Shown here in pieces: positions 1 through 4,996 of a DNA stretch of 6,493 nucleotides. The translations under genes and the position numbers were made by a program. The stretch lies in contig JBEEGH010000031.1 of the NCBI GenBank assembly GCA_041166745.1, forward strand, positions 1 through 6,493, in the 5' to 3' direction. A model generated the notes under the pieces. It did not search any database. It was given only the letters and a program-made list of their open reading frames with translations, and had not been told where the DNA came from. This DNA is from DASUCS01 sp041166745 (GTDB lineage: Bacteria > Actinomycetota > Acidimicrobiia > Acidimicrobiales > JACDCH01). Every line of letters begins with the position of its first letter. The first letter of the stretch is position 1.

Positions 1-128
1 ACGAGGACCGCGAGGCCCACAGCGAACGCTGCGTCGGGCTGATCGCCGGTGCGCCCAATGAGGTGCGCTGCGCCGACGGCCAATCCCATCGTGCAAAGCC
101 CCGCAATCACAGTGCCGAGGCGATCCAC
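1..128 (-). CDS. Small membrane protein, C-terminus outside window
   Basis: The reading frame opens at a GTG at 126-128, four codons after an in-frame TAG, and runs off the left edge, leaving 42 readable residues. They are strongly hydrophobic: an N-terminal stretch around residues 5-24 (VIAGLCTMGLAVGAAHLIG), a short polar turn with GRTGDQPDA, then a second hydrophobic stretch cut by the window edge. This suggests a small two-or-more-helix membrane protein. The start lies 27 bases from the left arm of repeat site 1, the same geometry as the other minus-strand genes of the array. No Shine-Dalgarno sequence is obvious. I recognise no family and cannot assign a function; the frame is supported by hydrophobicity and by its position between array sites rather than by homology. 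Confidence 0.6.
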   Translation of the reverse strand, partial: MDRLGTVIAGLCTMGLAVGAAHLIGRTGDQPDAAFAVGLAVL

Positions 129-155
129 CCAGAAAGTGTCGCGCTACAGCCCGGA

Positions 156-207
156 AATGCCGGATCGGCCCTAGCGATGCTGCCGCGAGGTCGGCACGTA
201 CAGGGCG
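156..207 (+). repeat. Array site 1 (bipartite recombination-like site)
   Basis: The left arm AATGCCGGAT (156-165) and the core TCGGCACGTACAGGGCG (191-207) flank a variable middle. An inner TGCCG (181-185) also pairs with CGGCA (192-196). Both outer elements recur in site 5 with one mismatch. The site separates the - gene starting at 128 from the + gene starting at 234. The function as a recombination site is inferred. Confidence 0.65.
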
Positions 208-233
208 TTCGCCCACCGAGCAGAATCGGGCCT

Positions 234-419
234 GTGCCGAGAATCGTTGACCCGCTTCCTGCCGCCCGCGCTGAGCGCGACGCCGAAATTGCGCGGATCG
301 AAGAAGAACTTGGGTTGTGCTCGAATCGTCGTGCTCGACGACACCTTCGTCGCGACCGTCGGAACGTCAGGCGGCAATACCGGCGTCAGAAGCGTGCGCG
401 ACTACTGAACCGCTGGTAG
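234..419 (+). CDS. Small Arg-rich basic protein (61 aa)
   Basis: The GTG at 234-236 is the first plausible start after site 1, and the frame closes with TAG at 417-419, inside the left part of site 2. Residues 10-27 form a charged helix (ERDAEIARIEEELGL). From about residue 31 to the end the protein is extremely arginine-rich (RRARRHLRRDRRNVRRQYRR), ending in LLNRW. Such a tail would be expected to bind nucleic acid or acidic partners, but no family is recognised. It is one of only four complete cassettes with the gene on the + strand. A competing minus-strand frame (171-377) reads through site 1 and has no ATG or GTG near its beginning, so I prefer this one. No clear ribosome binding site is seen. 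Confidence 0.55.
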   Translation: MPRIVDPLPAARAERDAEIARIEEELGLCSNRRARRHLRRDRRNVRRQYRRQKRARLLNRW

Positions 420-437
420 CGCATAGCGGCACTTTCC
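410..437 (+). repeat. Array site 2
   Basis: The core AGCGGCACTTTCC (425-437) is paired with the left arm CCGCT (410-414), which is an exact complement of AGCGG (425-429). The stop of the preceding + gene (417-419) lies inside the site, and the - gene on its right ends 15 bases away. On the - strand a tight hairpin, GAGCG-TCGG-CGCTC, sits between that gene's stop and the core. Confidence 0.65.
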
Positions 438-452
438 GAGCGCCGACGCTCC

Positions 453-815
453 TTACCCCATCGGGCATTCGACGGTCACCGCAATCGCGGTCGAGTCGCC
501 AATCGTCACGTTCGGGGGCGGGTTCACGAAGCACTCGTAACCACCGCTACCGAATAGCGGGCTGGTACCGGTGAGCTTGTAGTCACCGGGCCGGAGCCGA
601 ATCTCGAATCTGCCGTCGTCAGACACCGAGACCTCGGTGACGGCGCCGCCCGCGACAGGTTGTGCTTTCACGGTTCCGCGCACAGGTCTTGATGCAGCGA
701 TCTCGCCGCCACTCAGCATGAGAGTGCCTGACACGGTGCCGCGAGGCTCATGTCCTGAGCACGCGATCAGCGAGATGCAGCACAGTAAGCCTGTCGCAGC
801 GCGGCGAATCAGCAC
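453..815 (-). CDS. Lipoprotein with carboxypeptidase-regulatory-like beta-sandwich
   Basis: A 120-residue protein with a classic lipoprotein signal. Arg4-Arg5 precede a hydrophobic core (ATGLLCCISL), followed by the lipobox LIAC with the lipidated cysteine at position 19. The mature part has the pattern of a carboxypeptidase-regulatory or CNA-B-like beta-sandwich: VSGTLMLSGG, then RPVRGTVKAQP, then VSVSDDGRFEIRLRPGDYKL, where the polar DDGRFEIRLRPGDY segment is the recognisable signature. Two cysteines (in YECFVNPPP and near the end in VECPMG) could form a disulfide. It is expected to be anchored to the outer face of the membrane, with an unknown ligand. The GTG start is forced by the signal peptide; a GAGG lies very close upstream. 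The gene sits between sites 2 and 3, on its own in its cassette. Confidence 0.82.
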   Translation of the reverse strand: MLIRRAATGLLCCISLIACSGHEPRGTVSGTLMLSGGEIAASRPVRGTVKAQPVAGGAVTEVSVSDDGRFEIRLRPGDYKLTGTSPLFGSGGYECFVNPPPNVTIGDSTAIAVTVECPMG

Positions 816-833
816 GTCCTCAGTGTCGCACTC

Positions 834-857
834 AGTGCAATCGAGAACGGCACTTAC
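834..857 (+). repeat. Array site 3
   Basis: The core AACGGCACTTAC (846-857) pairs through GCACT (850-854) with the exact complement AGTGC (834-838). It lies between the stop of the DUF7660-like gene (885) and the start of the lipoprotein gene (815), both on the - strand. Confidence 0.65.
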
Positions 858-884
858 AGCGTGTACCAGTCGGCGGACGTGGAA

Positions 885-1139
885 CTACTCGTAGGTCGAT
901 GCCGCCATCAGCAACCGAGCAATCAATTGCCAGTCGGGTTGGTCTGGTTGCGGTTCTGCTCGGTTCAAGAAGTAGCCCGGCATGTCGATGCACCACGCGG
1001 CGAACGCTTCAAGGAAGCGATCGACTGTCGGGTTCTCCCACTCTGCCTCATTCGACAGGAAGTCCTCCCGCAGAGCGAGCGCAAACCAGGCGAGATCCTC
1101 TCGGGTTTGTACCGACTCCAGTCGTTCTCGCAAGTCCAT
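885..1139 (-). CDS. DUF7660-like small protein (84 aa)
   Basis: The 84-residue protein starts MDLRERLES and carries the pattern I associate with DUF7660 family proteins: an acidic helix (TREDLAWFALALREDF), then EWENPTVDRFLEAFAAW, then a DMPGYFLNR turn, and a final amphipathic helix ending in AASTYE. The function of that family is unknown to me. The family assignment is from memory and unverified. The ATG at 1137-1139 is chosen because the family pattern begins there. The frame stays open upstream to 1514 but crosses site 4 and reads the neighbouring gene out of frame. A GAGGGG lies directly before the ATG. The gene fills one cassette between sites 3 and 4. Confidence 0.8.
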   Translation of the reverse strand: MDLRERLESVQTREDLAWFALALREDFLSNEAEWENPTVDRFLEAFAAWCIDMPGYFLNRAEPQPDQPDWQLIARLLMAASTYE

Positions 1140-1160
1140 CCCCTCAGACTGTCGGGACGG

Positions 1161-1192
1161 CAGCCGAGAAGCGAGAACTAACGGCGCATGTC
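1161..1192 (+). repeat. Array site 4 (variant core)
   Basis: The core is CTAACGGCGCATGTC (1178-1192), where the usual GGCAC is GGCGC. GCCG at 1163-1166 can pair with CGGC at 1182-1185. A second inverted repeat overlaps it, ACGGCGC (1181-1187) with GCGC-AC-CGT (1193-1201), reaching into the stop of the gene to the right. It is recognisable mainly by position and the CTAACGG start. Confidence 0.5.
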
Positions 1193-1200
1193 GCGCACCG

Positions 1201-1514
1201 TCAGGGAGCGGAGCGGTCGCGACCGCCGCGCCAAGAGGTCGGGTCCCCAAGCCGCGCCCACGCATTGGGCCACAACAACGCATTAGCTGCGACGACGCAC
1301 AGACACATGCCGATGACGACGGGGACCAGTTGTGCTTTCGAGGCGCCGACACCTGCCAGAACGACCAGCATCCCCAGGAGGACCCAGAAGGCACCCAGAA
1401 AGGCGCCTCCGACAAACGCTTGCGCTCCAGGGAGCCTCGCTTGCGCGTGACAAAGACGAGAGCGATGCGTGCGAGGCCCCACAGCACGATCGCGCCTCCC
1501 AGGAGCACAGCCAT
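1201..1514 (-). pseudogene. Frameshifted three-helix membrane protein
   Basis: Two frames together make one sensible membrane protein. The ATG at 1512-1514 opens a frame beginning MAVLLGGAIVLWGLARIALV, a good first membrane helix followed by the basic RKRGSLERKR. After about 1410 that frame turns into low-complexity, cysteine- and serine-rich nonsense. The neighbouring frame at the same point becomes FVGGAFLGAFWVLLGMLVVL, then a third helix (LVPVVIGMCLCVVAANALL), and ends DRSAP with TGA at 1201-1203. The offset equals one missing base (or two extra) around 1405-1450. Neither frame alone makes a believable protein over the whole cassette. It may be a real inactivating mutation or a sequencing error; I see no slippery heptamer to suggest programmed frameshifting. 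The function is unknown. It lies between sites 4 and 5. Confidence 0.65.
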
Positions 1515-1549
1515 CGGCGGTCATTGTGGCGCGATCTCGAGTGCGCGGT

Positions 1550-1590
1550 AATGCCGGATGTGCTCGACCGGGATCGGCACGTATAGGGCG
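1550..1590 (+). repeat. Array site 5, near-twin of site 1
   Basis: The left arm AATGCCGGAT (1550-1559) and core TCGGCACGTATAGGGCG (1574-1590) pair through TGCCG and CGGCA. Both elements match site 1, with a single C/T difference, while the middles differ in length and sequence. It separates divergent genes starting at 1514 (-) and 1632 (+). Confidence 0.68.
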
Positions 1591-1631
1591 CGTCAGCGAA
1601 GCGGTGCGATGACCTGCGGTACCTTCCGCGC

Positions 1632-2234
1632 GTGGCGTATCCGGTGGCGTGTTGGCTCCTCGACATCGAGGCGGCTCGGACGCTGATCAATGAGTTCGCC
1701 GCTGCAGCGCGGTTCGGTGACGGAACCACTATCGAGGCGGTGTACCAACGGCTAACGGCGTCGCAGTCGTTGTCCCAAGCAGCGAGGAACTACCTCTCCT
1801 GTATAAGCGAGCCGGAGATCGACGACGACGCCGACTCCTCGACCTACGGCGACCACGCCGCGGCGTTGATCGCCGCAGCCATCCGCGACCCACTAATCGA
1901 TCCGTACCCTCGCTGGTCGCACCTTCTCCGTAGCGGCCTGGTTGAGTGTGGCCTTGACCAAACCGAGGCCGAAGCGGTCGTTCACGGCTACGGGCTGCAC
2001 ACGCTTGTCGACGAATCGATCAACGACGCTCGCCGGGATGCCCTACGCGAGTACGCGCTTGGCGGGGTGTTGACCCACACCGAGTGTCAAGGGCTCGCAC
2101 GACGCCTCGCCTCGCTACCGAGCACCAGCCCCGCGAACAGCGCATTGTTTGTTGAGGACGTCGCCGCGATGCGCCACGTGCTCGCGACCGCCGAGACGTC
2201 AGGCCTTGGGCTCCGTCTGTTGACCTGGATCTGA
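1632..2234 (+). CDS. Unknown 200-aa mostly helical protein
   Basis: A long + strand frame with good actinobacterial codon use, starting at GTG 1632 (an in-frame GTG at 1644 is equally possible; neither has a clear ribosome binding site) and ending TGA at 2232-2234. The product is soluble, acidic and apparently all-helical. It has an N-terminal helix pair (DIEAARTLINEFAAAARFGD), a polar loop (EPEIDDDADSSTYGDHAA), then further helices such as LLRSGLVECGLDQTEAEAVV and ALREYALGGVLTHTECQGLA. No signal peptide, membrane helix or catalytic motif is visible and I recognise no family. It is a plus-strand cassette between sites 5 and 6. A minus-strand frame overlapping its 3' end (2020-2478) is rejected because it crosses site 6 and a better supported gene. 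Confidence 0.8.
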   Translation: MAYPVACWLLDIEAARTLINEFAAAARFGDGTTIEAVYQRLTASQSLSQAARNYLSCISEPEIDDDADSSTYGDHAAALIAAAIRDPLIDPYPRWSHLLRSGLVECGLDQTEAEAVVHGYGLHTLVDESINDARRDALREYALGGVLTHTECQGLARRLASLPSTSPANSALFVEDVAAMRHVLATAETSGLGLRLLTWI

Positions 2235-2237
2235 AGC

Positions 2238-2268
2238 GTGCGGGAATCAGCGATGTATCGGCACATTC
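2238..2268 (+). repeat. Array site 6
   Basis: The core TATCGGCACATTC (2256-2268) pairs through GCAC (2261-2264) with GTGC (2238-2241). It lies between convergent genes: the + gene stops three bases before it, and the - gene's TGA (2267-2269) overlaps its right end. Confidence 0.68.
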
Positions 2269-2707
2269 AGGGTGGCTTGAGCTTGGGGAACCAGCGCACG
2301 TGTCCGGAGCGATCATCCTCCACGGGAACGAACGACCAATACCGCAGCGCCGCGTCGGCGTCGCGTGGCCTGACGCGCAAACGAATGACTCGCCGGTTCC
2401 CGTCGGCCTTGACCTCGTTGCCTCCCAGATCCTCGAAGATGAGGTCCGACCTCCCGAACCGGTGGGCAACAACATCAATCGATCCGAGTTCGGTCAAGGG
2501 AATCTCGAAGCCTGCGCCCCGTGGTGCTCGACGGCCGTACCACCCCGACGGGCGCCAACGCATGTAACCGGGTTCCAACGTCAACGCGCCCCGGATGTCG
2601 ATGACCATCATTCGCGTCAGCCAGAAGAGATAGGCCGGTGCGTTCACGGTCATCAGCGCAGGTAGCGGCTCCGGACGCGCGTCGGTTATCGCTGGTCTTC
2701 GGGTCAT
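2267..2707 (-). CDS. Unknown protein with PH-like beta-rich domain (146 aa)
   Basis: The ATG at 2705-2707 opens a 146-residue frame whose TGA overlaps site 6. After a short Pro- and Arg-rich leader and a mildly hydrophobic segment (residues 22-36, NAPAYLFWLTRMMVI), the rest is beta-rich: IRGALTLEPGYMRWRPSGW, FEIPLTELGSIDVVAHR, DLIFEDLGGNEVKAD, RRVIRLRVRPRDADAALRYW. The order of strands ending in a helix with DADAALRYW resembles bacterial PH or GRAM-like domains, which bind lipids or proteins. That comparison is from pattern only and not secure. A second ATG at 2648-2650 (MTVNAPAYLF) is an alternative start. No ribosome binding site stands out. It forms a single-gene cassette between sites 6 and 7. 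Confidence 0.78.
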   Translation of the reverse strand: MTRRPAITDARPEPLPALMTVNAPAYLFWLTRMMVIDIRGALTLEPGYMRWRPSGWYGRRAPRGAGFEIPLTELGSIDVVAHRFGRSDLIFEDLGGNEVKADGNRRVIRLRVRPRDADAALRYWSFVPVEDDRSGHVRWFPKLKPP

Positions 2708-2737
2708 AGGGCGGGCGAATGATGGTGCATCCGCGAC

Positions 2738-2758
2738 GTGCCCGCTATCGGCACTTTC
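2738..2758 (+). repeat. Array site 7
   Basis: The core TATCGGCACTTTC (2746-2758) matches the consensus perfectly. GTGCC (2738-2742) is an exact complement of GGCAC (2750-2754), giving a compact hairpin with a seven-base loop. The stop codon of the - gene to the right (2757-2759) lies within the conserved core. Confidence 0.72.
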
Positions 2759-3032
2759 AGGTCGGGTCGCTGTCGGTCTCTGGTTGCCGCGGTCGTGTCC
2801 CACTGAGAAGCCGGAAGGAGCACGCCGCCCACACGATGACGCCGCCCATCCACATGACACCGGAGCGGAAGATGTCGCTTGACTTACTGGCGAAGACAGC
2901 AGCGGTCTCGGGCGCGTAGGCGAACCAGCCGCCTCCATCGTCCGCTGAAATGATTCCGTCCCATGTCCGAACGATCACCGCGATCGTCAGACCGAGAGCG
3001 ACGACCAGTAACACGCGCTGACGATCGTTCAC
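2757..3032 (-). CDS. Two-helix membrane protein (91 aa)
   Basis: The GTG at 3030-3032 starts VNDRQRVLLVVALGLTIAVIV, a basic N-terminus and first membrane helix (residues 7-22). An external loop contains DDGGGWFAYAPET, and the second helix (about 58-76, GVMWMGGVIVWAACSFRLL) is followed by a polar C-terminal tail rich in Pro, Thr and Asp. The GWFAYAP loop between two helices is a pattern I associate with uncharacterised actinobacterial membrane proteins. No function is known. The frame extends upstream but crosses site 8 and loses its membrane-protein character, which supports this start. Its TGA is embedded in site 7. Confidence 0.82.
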   Translation of the reverse strand: MNDRQRVLLVVALGLTIAVIVRTWDGIISADDGGGWFAYAPETAAVFASKSSDIFRSGVMWMGGVIVWAACSFRLLSGTRPRQPETDSDPT

Positions 3033-3058
3033 GAGCGGGAGCCTAGGAGTCGGTCGGG

Positions 3059-3079
3059 ATGCTCGGAAGCGGCACTTTG
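3059..3079 (+). repeat. Array site 8
   Basis: The core GAAGCGGCACTTTG (3066-3079) is well conserved. The left arm is weak: ATGC at 3059-3062 offers only TGC to pair with GCA (3072-3074). It separates divergent genes starting at 3032 (-) and 3114 (+). Confidence 0.6.
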
Positions 3080-3113
3080 CGCGCCCCTTGCCGTTCGATG
3101 ATTCACTGTCAAC

Positions 3114-3386
3114 ATGGCGTTTGTCGATGTCGCAATCGTCGCGGCGCTTGCATCCGTGTCGCTCGCGGCCTGGAGACGCCGCCAGACCCGTCGACACCAT
3201 CCAACAGACTCCAACGTCGCGCCGTTGGAGCGTCCGCTCCGTCTTCCACCGCGTCGGCCTCGGCCTACCCCGCCCGGCAAGAGGTACGGGCGCGGTGGGC
3301 GGTCCGGCGACCGGTCTCCACTCGTGCCGCGACCGGCGGCACCGCATGAGCACGCCGCACGCGAGTTGCCATCACAGGAAACGTGA
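3114..3386 (+). CDS. Single-helix membrane protein with basic Pro/Arg-rich tail (90 aa)
   Basis: The ATG at 3114-3116 lies 35 bases after site 8. The protein begins with a single membrane helix (residues 2-19, AFVDVAIVAALASVSLAA) followed at once by WRRRQTRRHH, so the tail is expected in the cytoplasm. The remainder is disordered-looking and rich in Arg and Pro (RPLRLPPRRPRPTPPGKRYG), ending in ELPSQET. Two other plus frames overlap here, but this is the only one with a believable membrane segment and with start and stop neatly placed between two sites. The TGA at 3384-3386 falls inside the span of site 9. No family is recognised; low complexity of the tail limits confidence. Confidence 0.62.
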   Translation: MAFVDVAIVAALASVSLAAWRRRQTRRHHPTDSNVAPLERPLRLPPRRPRPTPPGKRYGRGGRSGDRSPLVPRPAAPHEHAARELPSQET

Positions 3387-3408
3387 CCCCCGCGCCAACG
3401 GCACCTAG
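3365..3408 (+). repeat. Array site 9
   Basis: The left arm GTTGCC (3365-3370) lies in the last codons of the + gene. The core CAACGGCACCTAG (3396-3408) contains the TAG of the - gene (3405-3407). TTGCC pairs with GGCA (3400-3403). An additional, tighter inverted repeat with one G-T wobble, CGCGCCA against TAGCGCG, surrounds the core. Confidence 0.62.
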
Positions 3409-3911
3409 CGCGCAACGCGCCTGGACATGAGCAGCGCGCCGGCTCCGAGCAGTGTGAGGCATACGCCTATGACGATCAGTGGGACCAACGGTGGTGGTCC
3501 GGTTCTGGCGAGTGGGTCGAGGTAGGTGACGATGAGTGAGTTGCGCAGACCCCCGCATTCGACGTTCAGACTCCACTCCCGCGCTTCTTCGACGGTGTCG
3601 TCAATGACCACCGCAGGGACGTCGAGTTTGGTAACCCACTTCCCGTCGGCATTAGCGGCTGCAGTGGACGAAAAGTCGCCGATGTTGAGATTGAGGCTGA
3701 CGGTGACGGCGGCGTCAGCAGGACAATCGGTGCCCGCGACGGTGTTGGGTTGTCCTCCACGGATCGTTGGGCGATACCCAGGTTGTGCCGAAGGTGTAGT
3801 GATCGTTGGATGACGGTCGTTGGTCTGCGCGTCGGCAGACTGTGCGGCAGCAACGGCCAACACCGCGAGCATGAGGAACACGCCGCACCTCAATCGGCCC
3901 AACATCATCAC
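3405..3911 (-). CDS. Secreted protein with LARTG sortase-type cell-wall anchor (168 aa)
   Basis: The protein starts with a signal peptide: RLR, then VFLMLAVLAVAAAQSADAQ, with a likely cleavage after residue 23-29. The exported region has Cys63 and Cys119, a possible disulfide, in a beta-rich stretch (AAVTVSLNLNIGDFSSTAAA, KWVTKLDVPAVVIDD, REWSLNVECGG). The C-terminus is a textbook sorting signal: LARTG at 134-138, a hydrophobic segment 142-163 and the tail SRRVAR. LAXTG is known as the recognition motif of class E sortases in actinobacteria, so the protein is probably linked to the cell wall; with no sortase in the window this is inference. Three starts (GTG 3911, ATG 3908, ATG 3905) are adjacent and equivalent. 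It occupies one cassette between sites 9 and 10. Confidence 0.85.
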   Translation of the reverse strand: MMMLGRLRCGVFLMLAVLAVAAAQSADAQTNDRHPTITTPSAQPGYRPTIRGGQPNTVAGTDCPADAAVTVSLNLNIGDFSSTAAANADGKWVTKLDVPAVVIDDTVEEAREWSLNVECGGLRNSLIVTYLDPLARTGPPPLVPLIVIGVCLTLLGAGALLMSRRVAR

Positions 3912-3920
3912 TAGCGCATA

Positions 3921-3957
3921 TTGCCGGAACGGCGTGACGGCGCGCTATCGGCACTTA
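3921..3957 (+). repeat. Array site 10
   Basis: The left arm TTGCCGGAA (3921-3929) pairs through TGCCG with CGGCA (3949-3953) of the core TATCGGCACTTA (3946-3957). The core is also bracketed by a perfect inverted repeat, CGCTA (3943-3947) and TAGCG (3956-3960). It separates divergent genes starting at 3911 (-) and 3996 (+). Confidence 0.72.
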
Positions 3958-3995
3958 GCGGTTGTCACCAATACGCGTGTGACAGGCTGGCCGCG

Positions 3996-4670
3996 ATGCC
4001 GCAGACCGTTCCGCAGGACGCCGTTCGCGTCGATCTTGCGGACCTGCCGGTCGTCGTGCGACCGCCCTTGCTGTCGTTCTCCGTGGTCGTGGCGGCGGTC
4101 GTGACCGACTATCGGGGGTTCGTGTGCCAGTTCGCTGTTGCTCCACTTATGAGTGAATGGTCGAGAGGCAAGCGCAAAGATGAGCCCCCGAGATTGACGG
4201 CTGTCATCTATGACGGGTCCGGTCGCCAGTACACCTGCAAAGGTGAAACGAGAATCGCCGCGTTTCCGGTCATGCACGGGGAATGGTCCTTCGAGCCCGC
4301 CCTCGACTCGGACGCAGACCACATCTTCATGGCCATCGCCGACGACGCCCCACCGTGGCGGACACTCGACGAATCTGACCTTGCGACGGCGGCATCTACG
4401 GGATTCGAGATGCTGAACGGCGTACTGGCAGCGATGGAACAACGTCATGAAATCCTCGACATCGTGTACCACTCGAAGTCAGCGAAGGAGGCCATGAAGT
4501 CGCTGGCCGCGATGGGAATCTCATCCGATGTTGCCGCGATGCTGACGTCGTCACCGTTGACGTTGTTCTCCGAAGACTCTCGCAACGACCTGGCCCGAGG
4601 TCGCGACTTCGCAGCCCGCGATCTCGCACGCACACGCAAACGGTCTGGCGGGCAGCCACGAACGACCTAA
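3996..4670 (+). CDS. Unknown 224-aa protein with gyrase-A-like helical segment
   Basis: The ATG at 3996-3998 is chosen because the frame extending further left crosses site 10. Residues 15-115 look like a beta-rich domain (VVVAAVVTDYRGFVCQFAVA, LTAVIYDGSGRQYTC, GEWSFEPALDSDADHIFMAI). Residues 137-200 resemble the helical region leading to the C-gate of DNA gyrase or topoisomerase IV subunit A. FEMLNGVLAAMEQRHEILDI recalls the long helix before it, SKSAKEAMKSLAAMGISS the turn helix, and SSDVAAMLTSSPLTLFSED the segment that reads SEIQAQAILDMxLRRLT in GyrA. No catalytic tyrosine domain is present, so it cannot be a topoisomerase itself; it could mimic or dimerise like GyrA. The tail is basic (LARTRKRSGGQ). 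The likeness is from memory and unverified. The C-terminal LARTR is not a sortase signal. Confidence 0.8.
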   Translation: MPQTVPQDAVRVDLADLPVVVRPPLLSFSVVVAAVVTDYRGFVCQFAVAPLMSEWSRGKRKDEPPRLTAVIYDGSGRQYTCKGETRIAAFPVMHGEWSFEPALDSDADHIFMAIADDAPPWRTLDESDLATAASTGFEMLNGVLAAMEQRHEILDIVYHSKSAKEAMKSLAAMGISSDVAAMLTSSPLTLFSEDSRNDLARGRDFAARDLARTRKRSGGQPRTT

Positions 4671-4681
4671 ACCTCGCTGGA

Positions 4682-4718
4682 GTTGCCGAGCGCGTGTCTC
4701 GCTGTATCGGCACGTTCC
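4682..4718 (+). repeat. Array site 11
   Basis: The left arm GTTGCCGA (4682-4689) and the core TATCGGCACGTTCC (4705-4718) share the six-base complement TGCCGA / TCGGCA. In the middle, CGAG and CTCG can extend the structure. The site lies between convergent genes: the + gene stops at 4670 and the - gene stops four bases to the right, at 4723. Confidence 0.72.
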
Positions 4719-4722
4719 GCCG

Positions 4723-4962
4723 TCACCGCGAAGTCGGATCGCTCGTCACGCGGGCGAGAAAGACCTCGCAAGCCTCCGCTTCGTTTGCGCAGAGCCGCTG
4801 CCACGTAATCGTTCCGCGCTCGGAGTAGTACACGCTCCATATGTCCCCGCGGTCCTCGATGCAGTAGCGGTTATCGGGCAGCCCGCCGTCGAGCGAGTAG
4901 GCGTCAGGGCGCACTCCTGCGTCGGCGAGACGCTGACGAAGGTCACCTACGTTCACGGTCAC
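4723..4962 (-). CDS. Small conserved-looking protein (79 aa), unknown function
   Basis: The protein is VTVNVGDLRQRLADAG, then VRPDAYSLDGGLPDNRYCIE, then DIWSVYYSERGTITWQRLCA and a final helix EAEACEVFLARV. I recall similar short proteins with PDAYSLDGG and a YSERG strand pair scattered through bacterial genomes, all uncharacterised; the compact helix-beta-beta-helix layout is typical of small immunity-like or regulatory proteins, but that is inference. Two GTG starts are possible, 4962 and 4956; the second gives MNVGDLRQRL, which would suit the family pattern as well. The frame continues upstream across site 12, which argues against a longer form. It is very close to the site, with only two bases between start and left arm, and no ribosome binding site is visible. 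Confidence 0.85.
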   Translation of the reverse strand: MTVNVGDLRQRLADAGVRPDAYSLDGGLPDNRYCIEDRGDIWSVYYSERGTITWQRLCANEAEACEVFLARVTSDPTSR

Positions 4963-4964
4963 AT

Positions 4965-4988
4965 CGTGACAATCGGAAACGGCACTTC
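4965..4988 (+). repeat. Array site 12
   Basis: The core GGAAACGGCACTTC (4975-4988) is conserved. The left arm is minimal: GTG at 4966-4968 opposite CAC at 4983-4985. It lies between two - strand genes, ending at 4997 and starting at 4962. Confidence 0.58.
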
Positions 4989-4996
4989 TGCGCTCT

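Noticed and set aside
171..377. Minus-strand frame opposite the Arg-rich gene
   Set aside because: It reads straight through site 1, has no ATG or GTG near its beginning and no recognisable protein character.
422..454. Rho-independent terminators next to the sites
   Set aside because: Small GC-rich hairpins occur (for example GAGCG-TCGG-CGCTC) but none is followed by a T-run, and several gaps have none.
1283..1729. 148-residue minus-strand frame across site 5
   Set aside because: It overlaps the membrane gene in the wrong frame and the start of the 200-aa gene, and crosses a site.
2020..2478. 152-residue minus-strand frame over site 6
   Set aside because: It spans the 3' end of one gene, the site, and another frame of the PH-like gene; low-complexity Arg/Ser composition typical of shadow frames.
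3945..4472. 175-residue minus-strand frame opposite the gyrase-A-like gene
   Set aside because: It crosses site 10 and is the antisense shadow of a much better frame; its sequence is rich in Arg and His without domain pattern.
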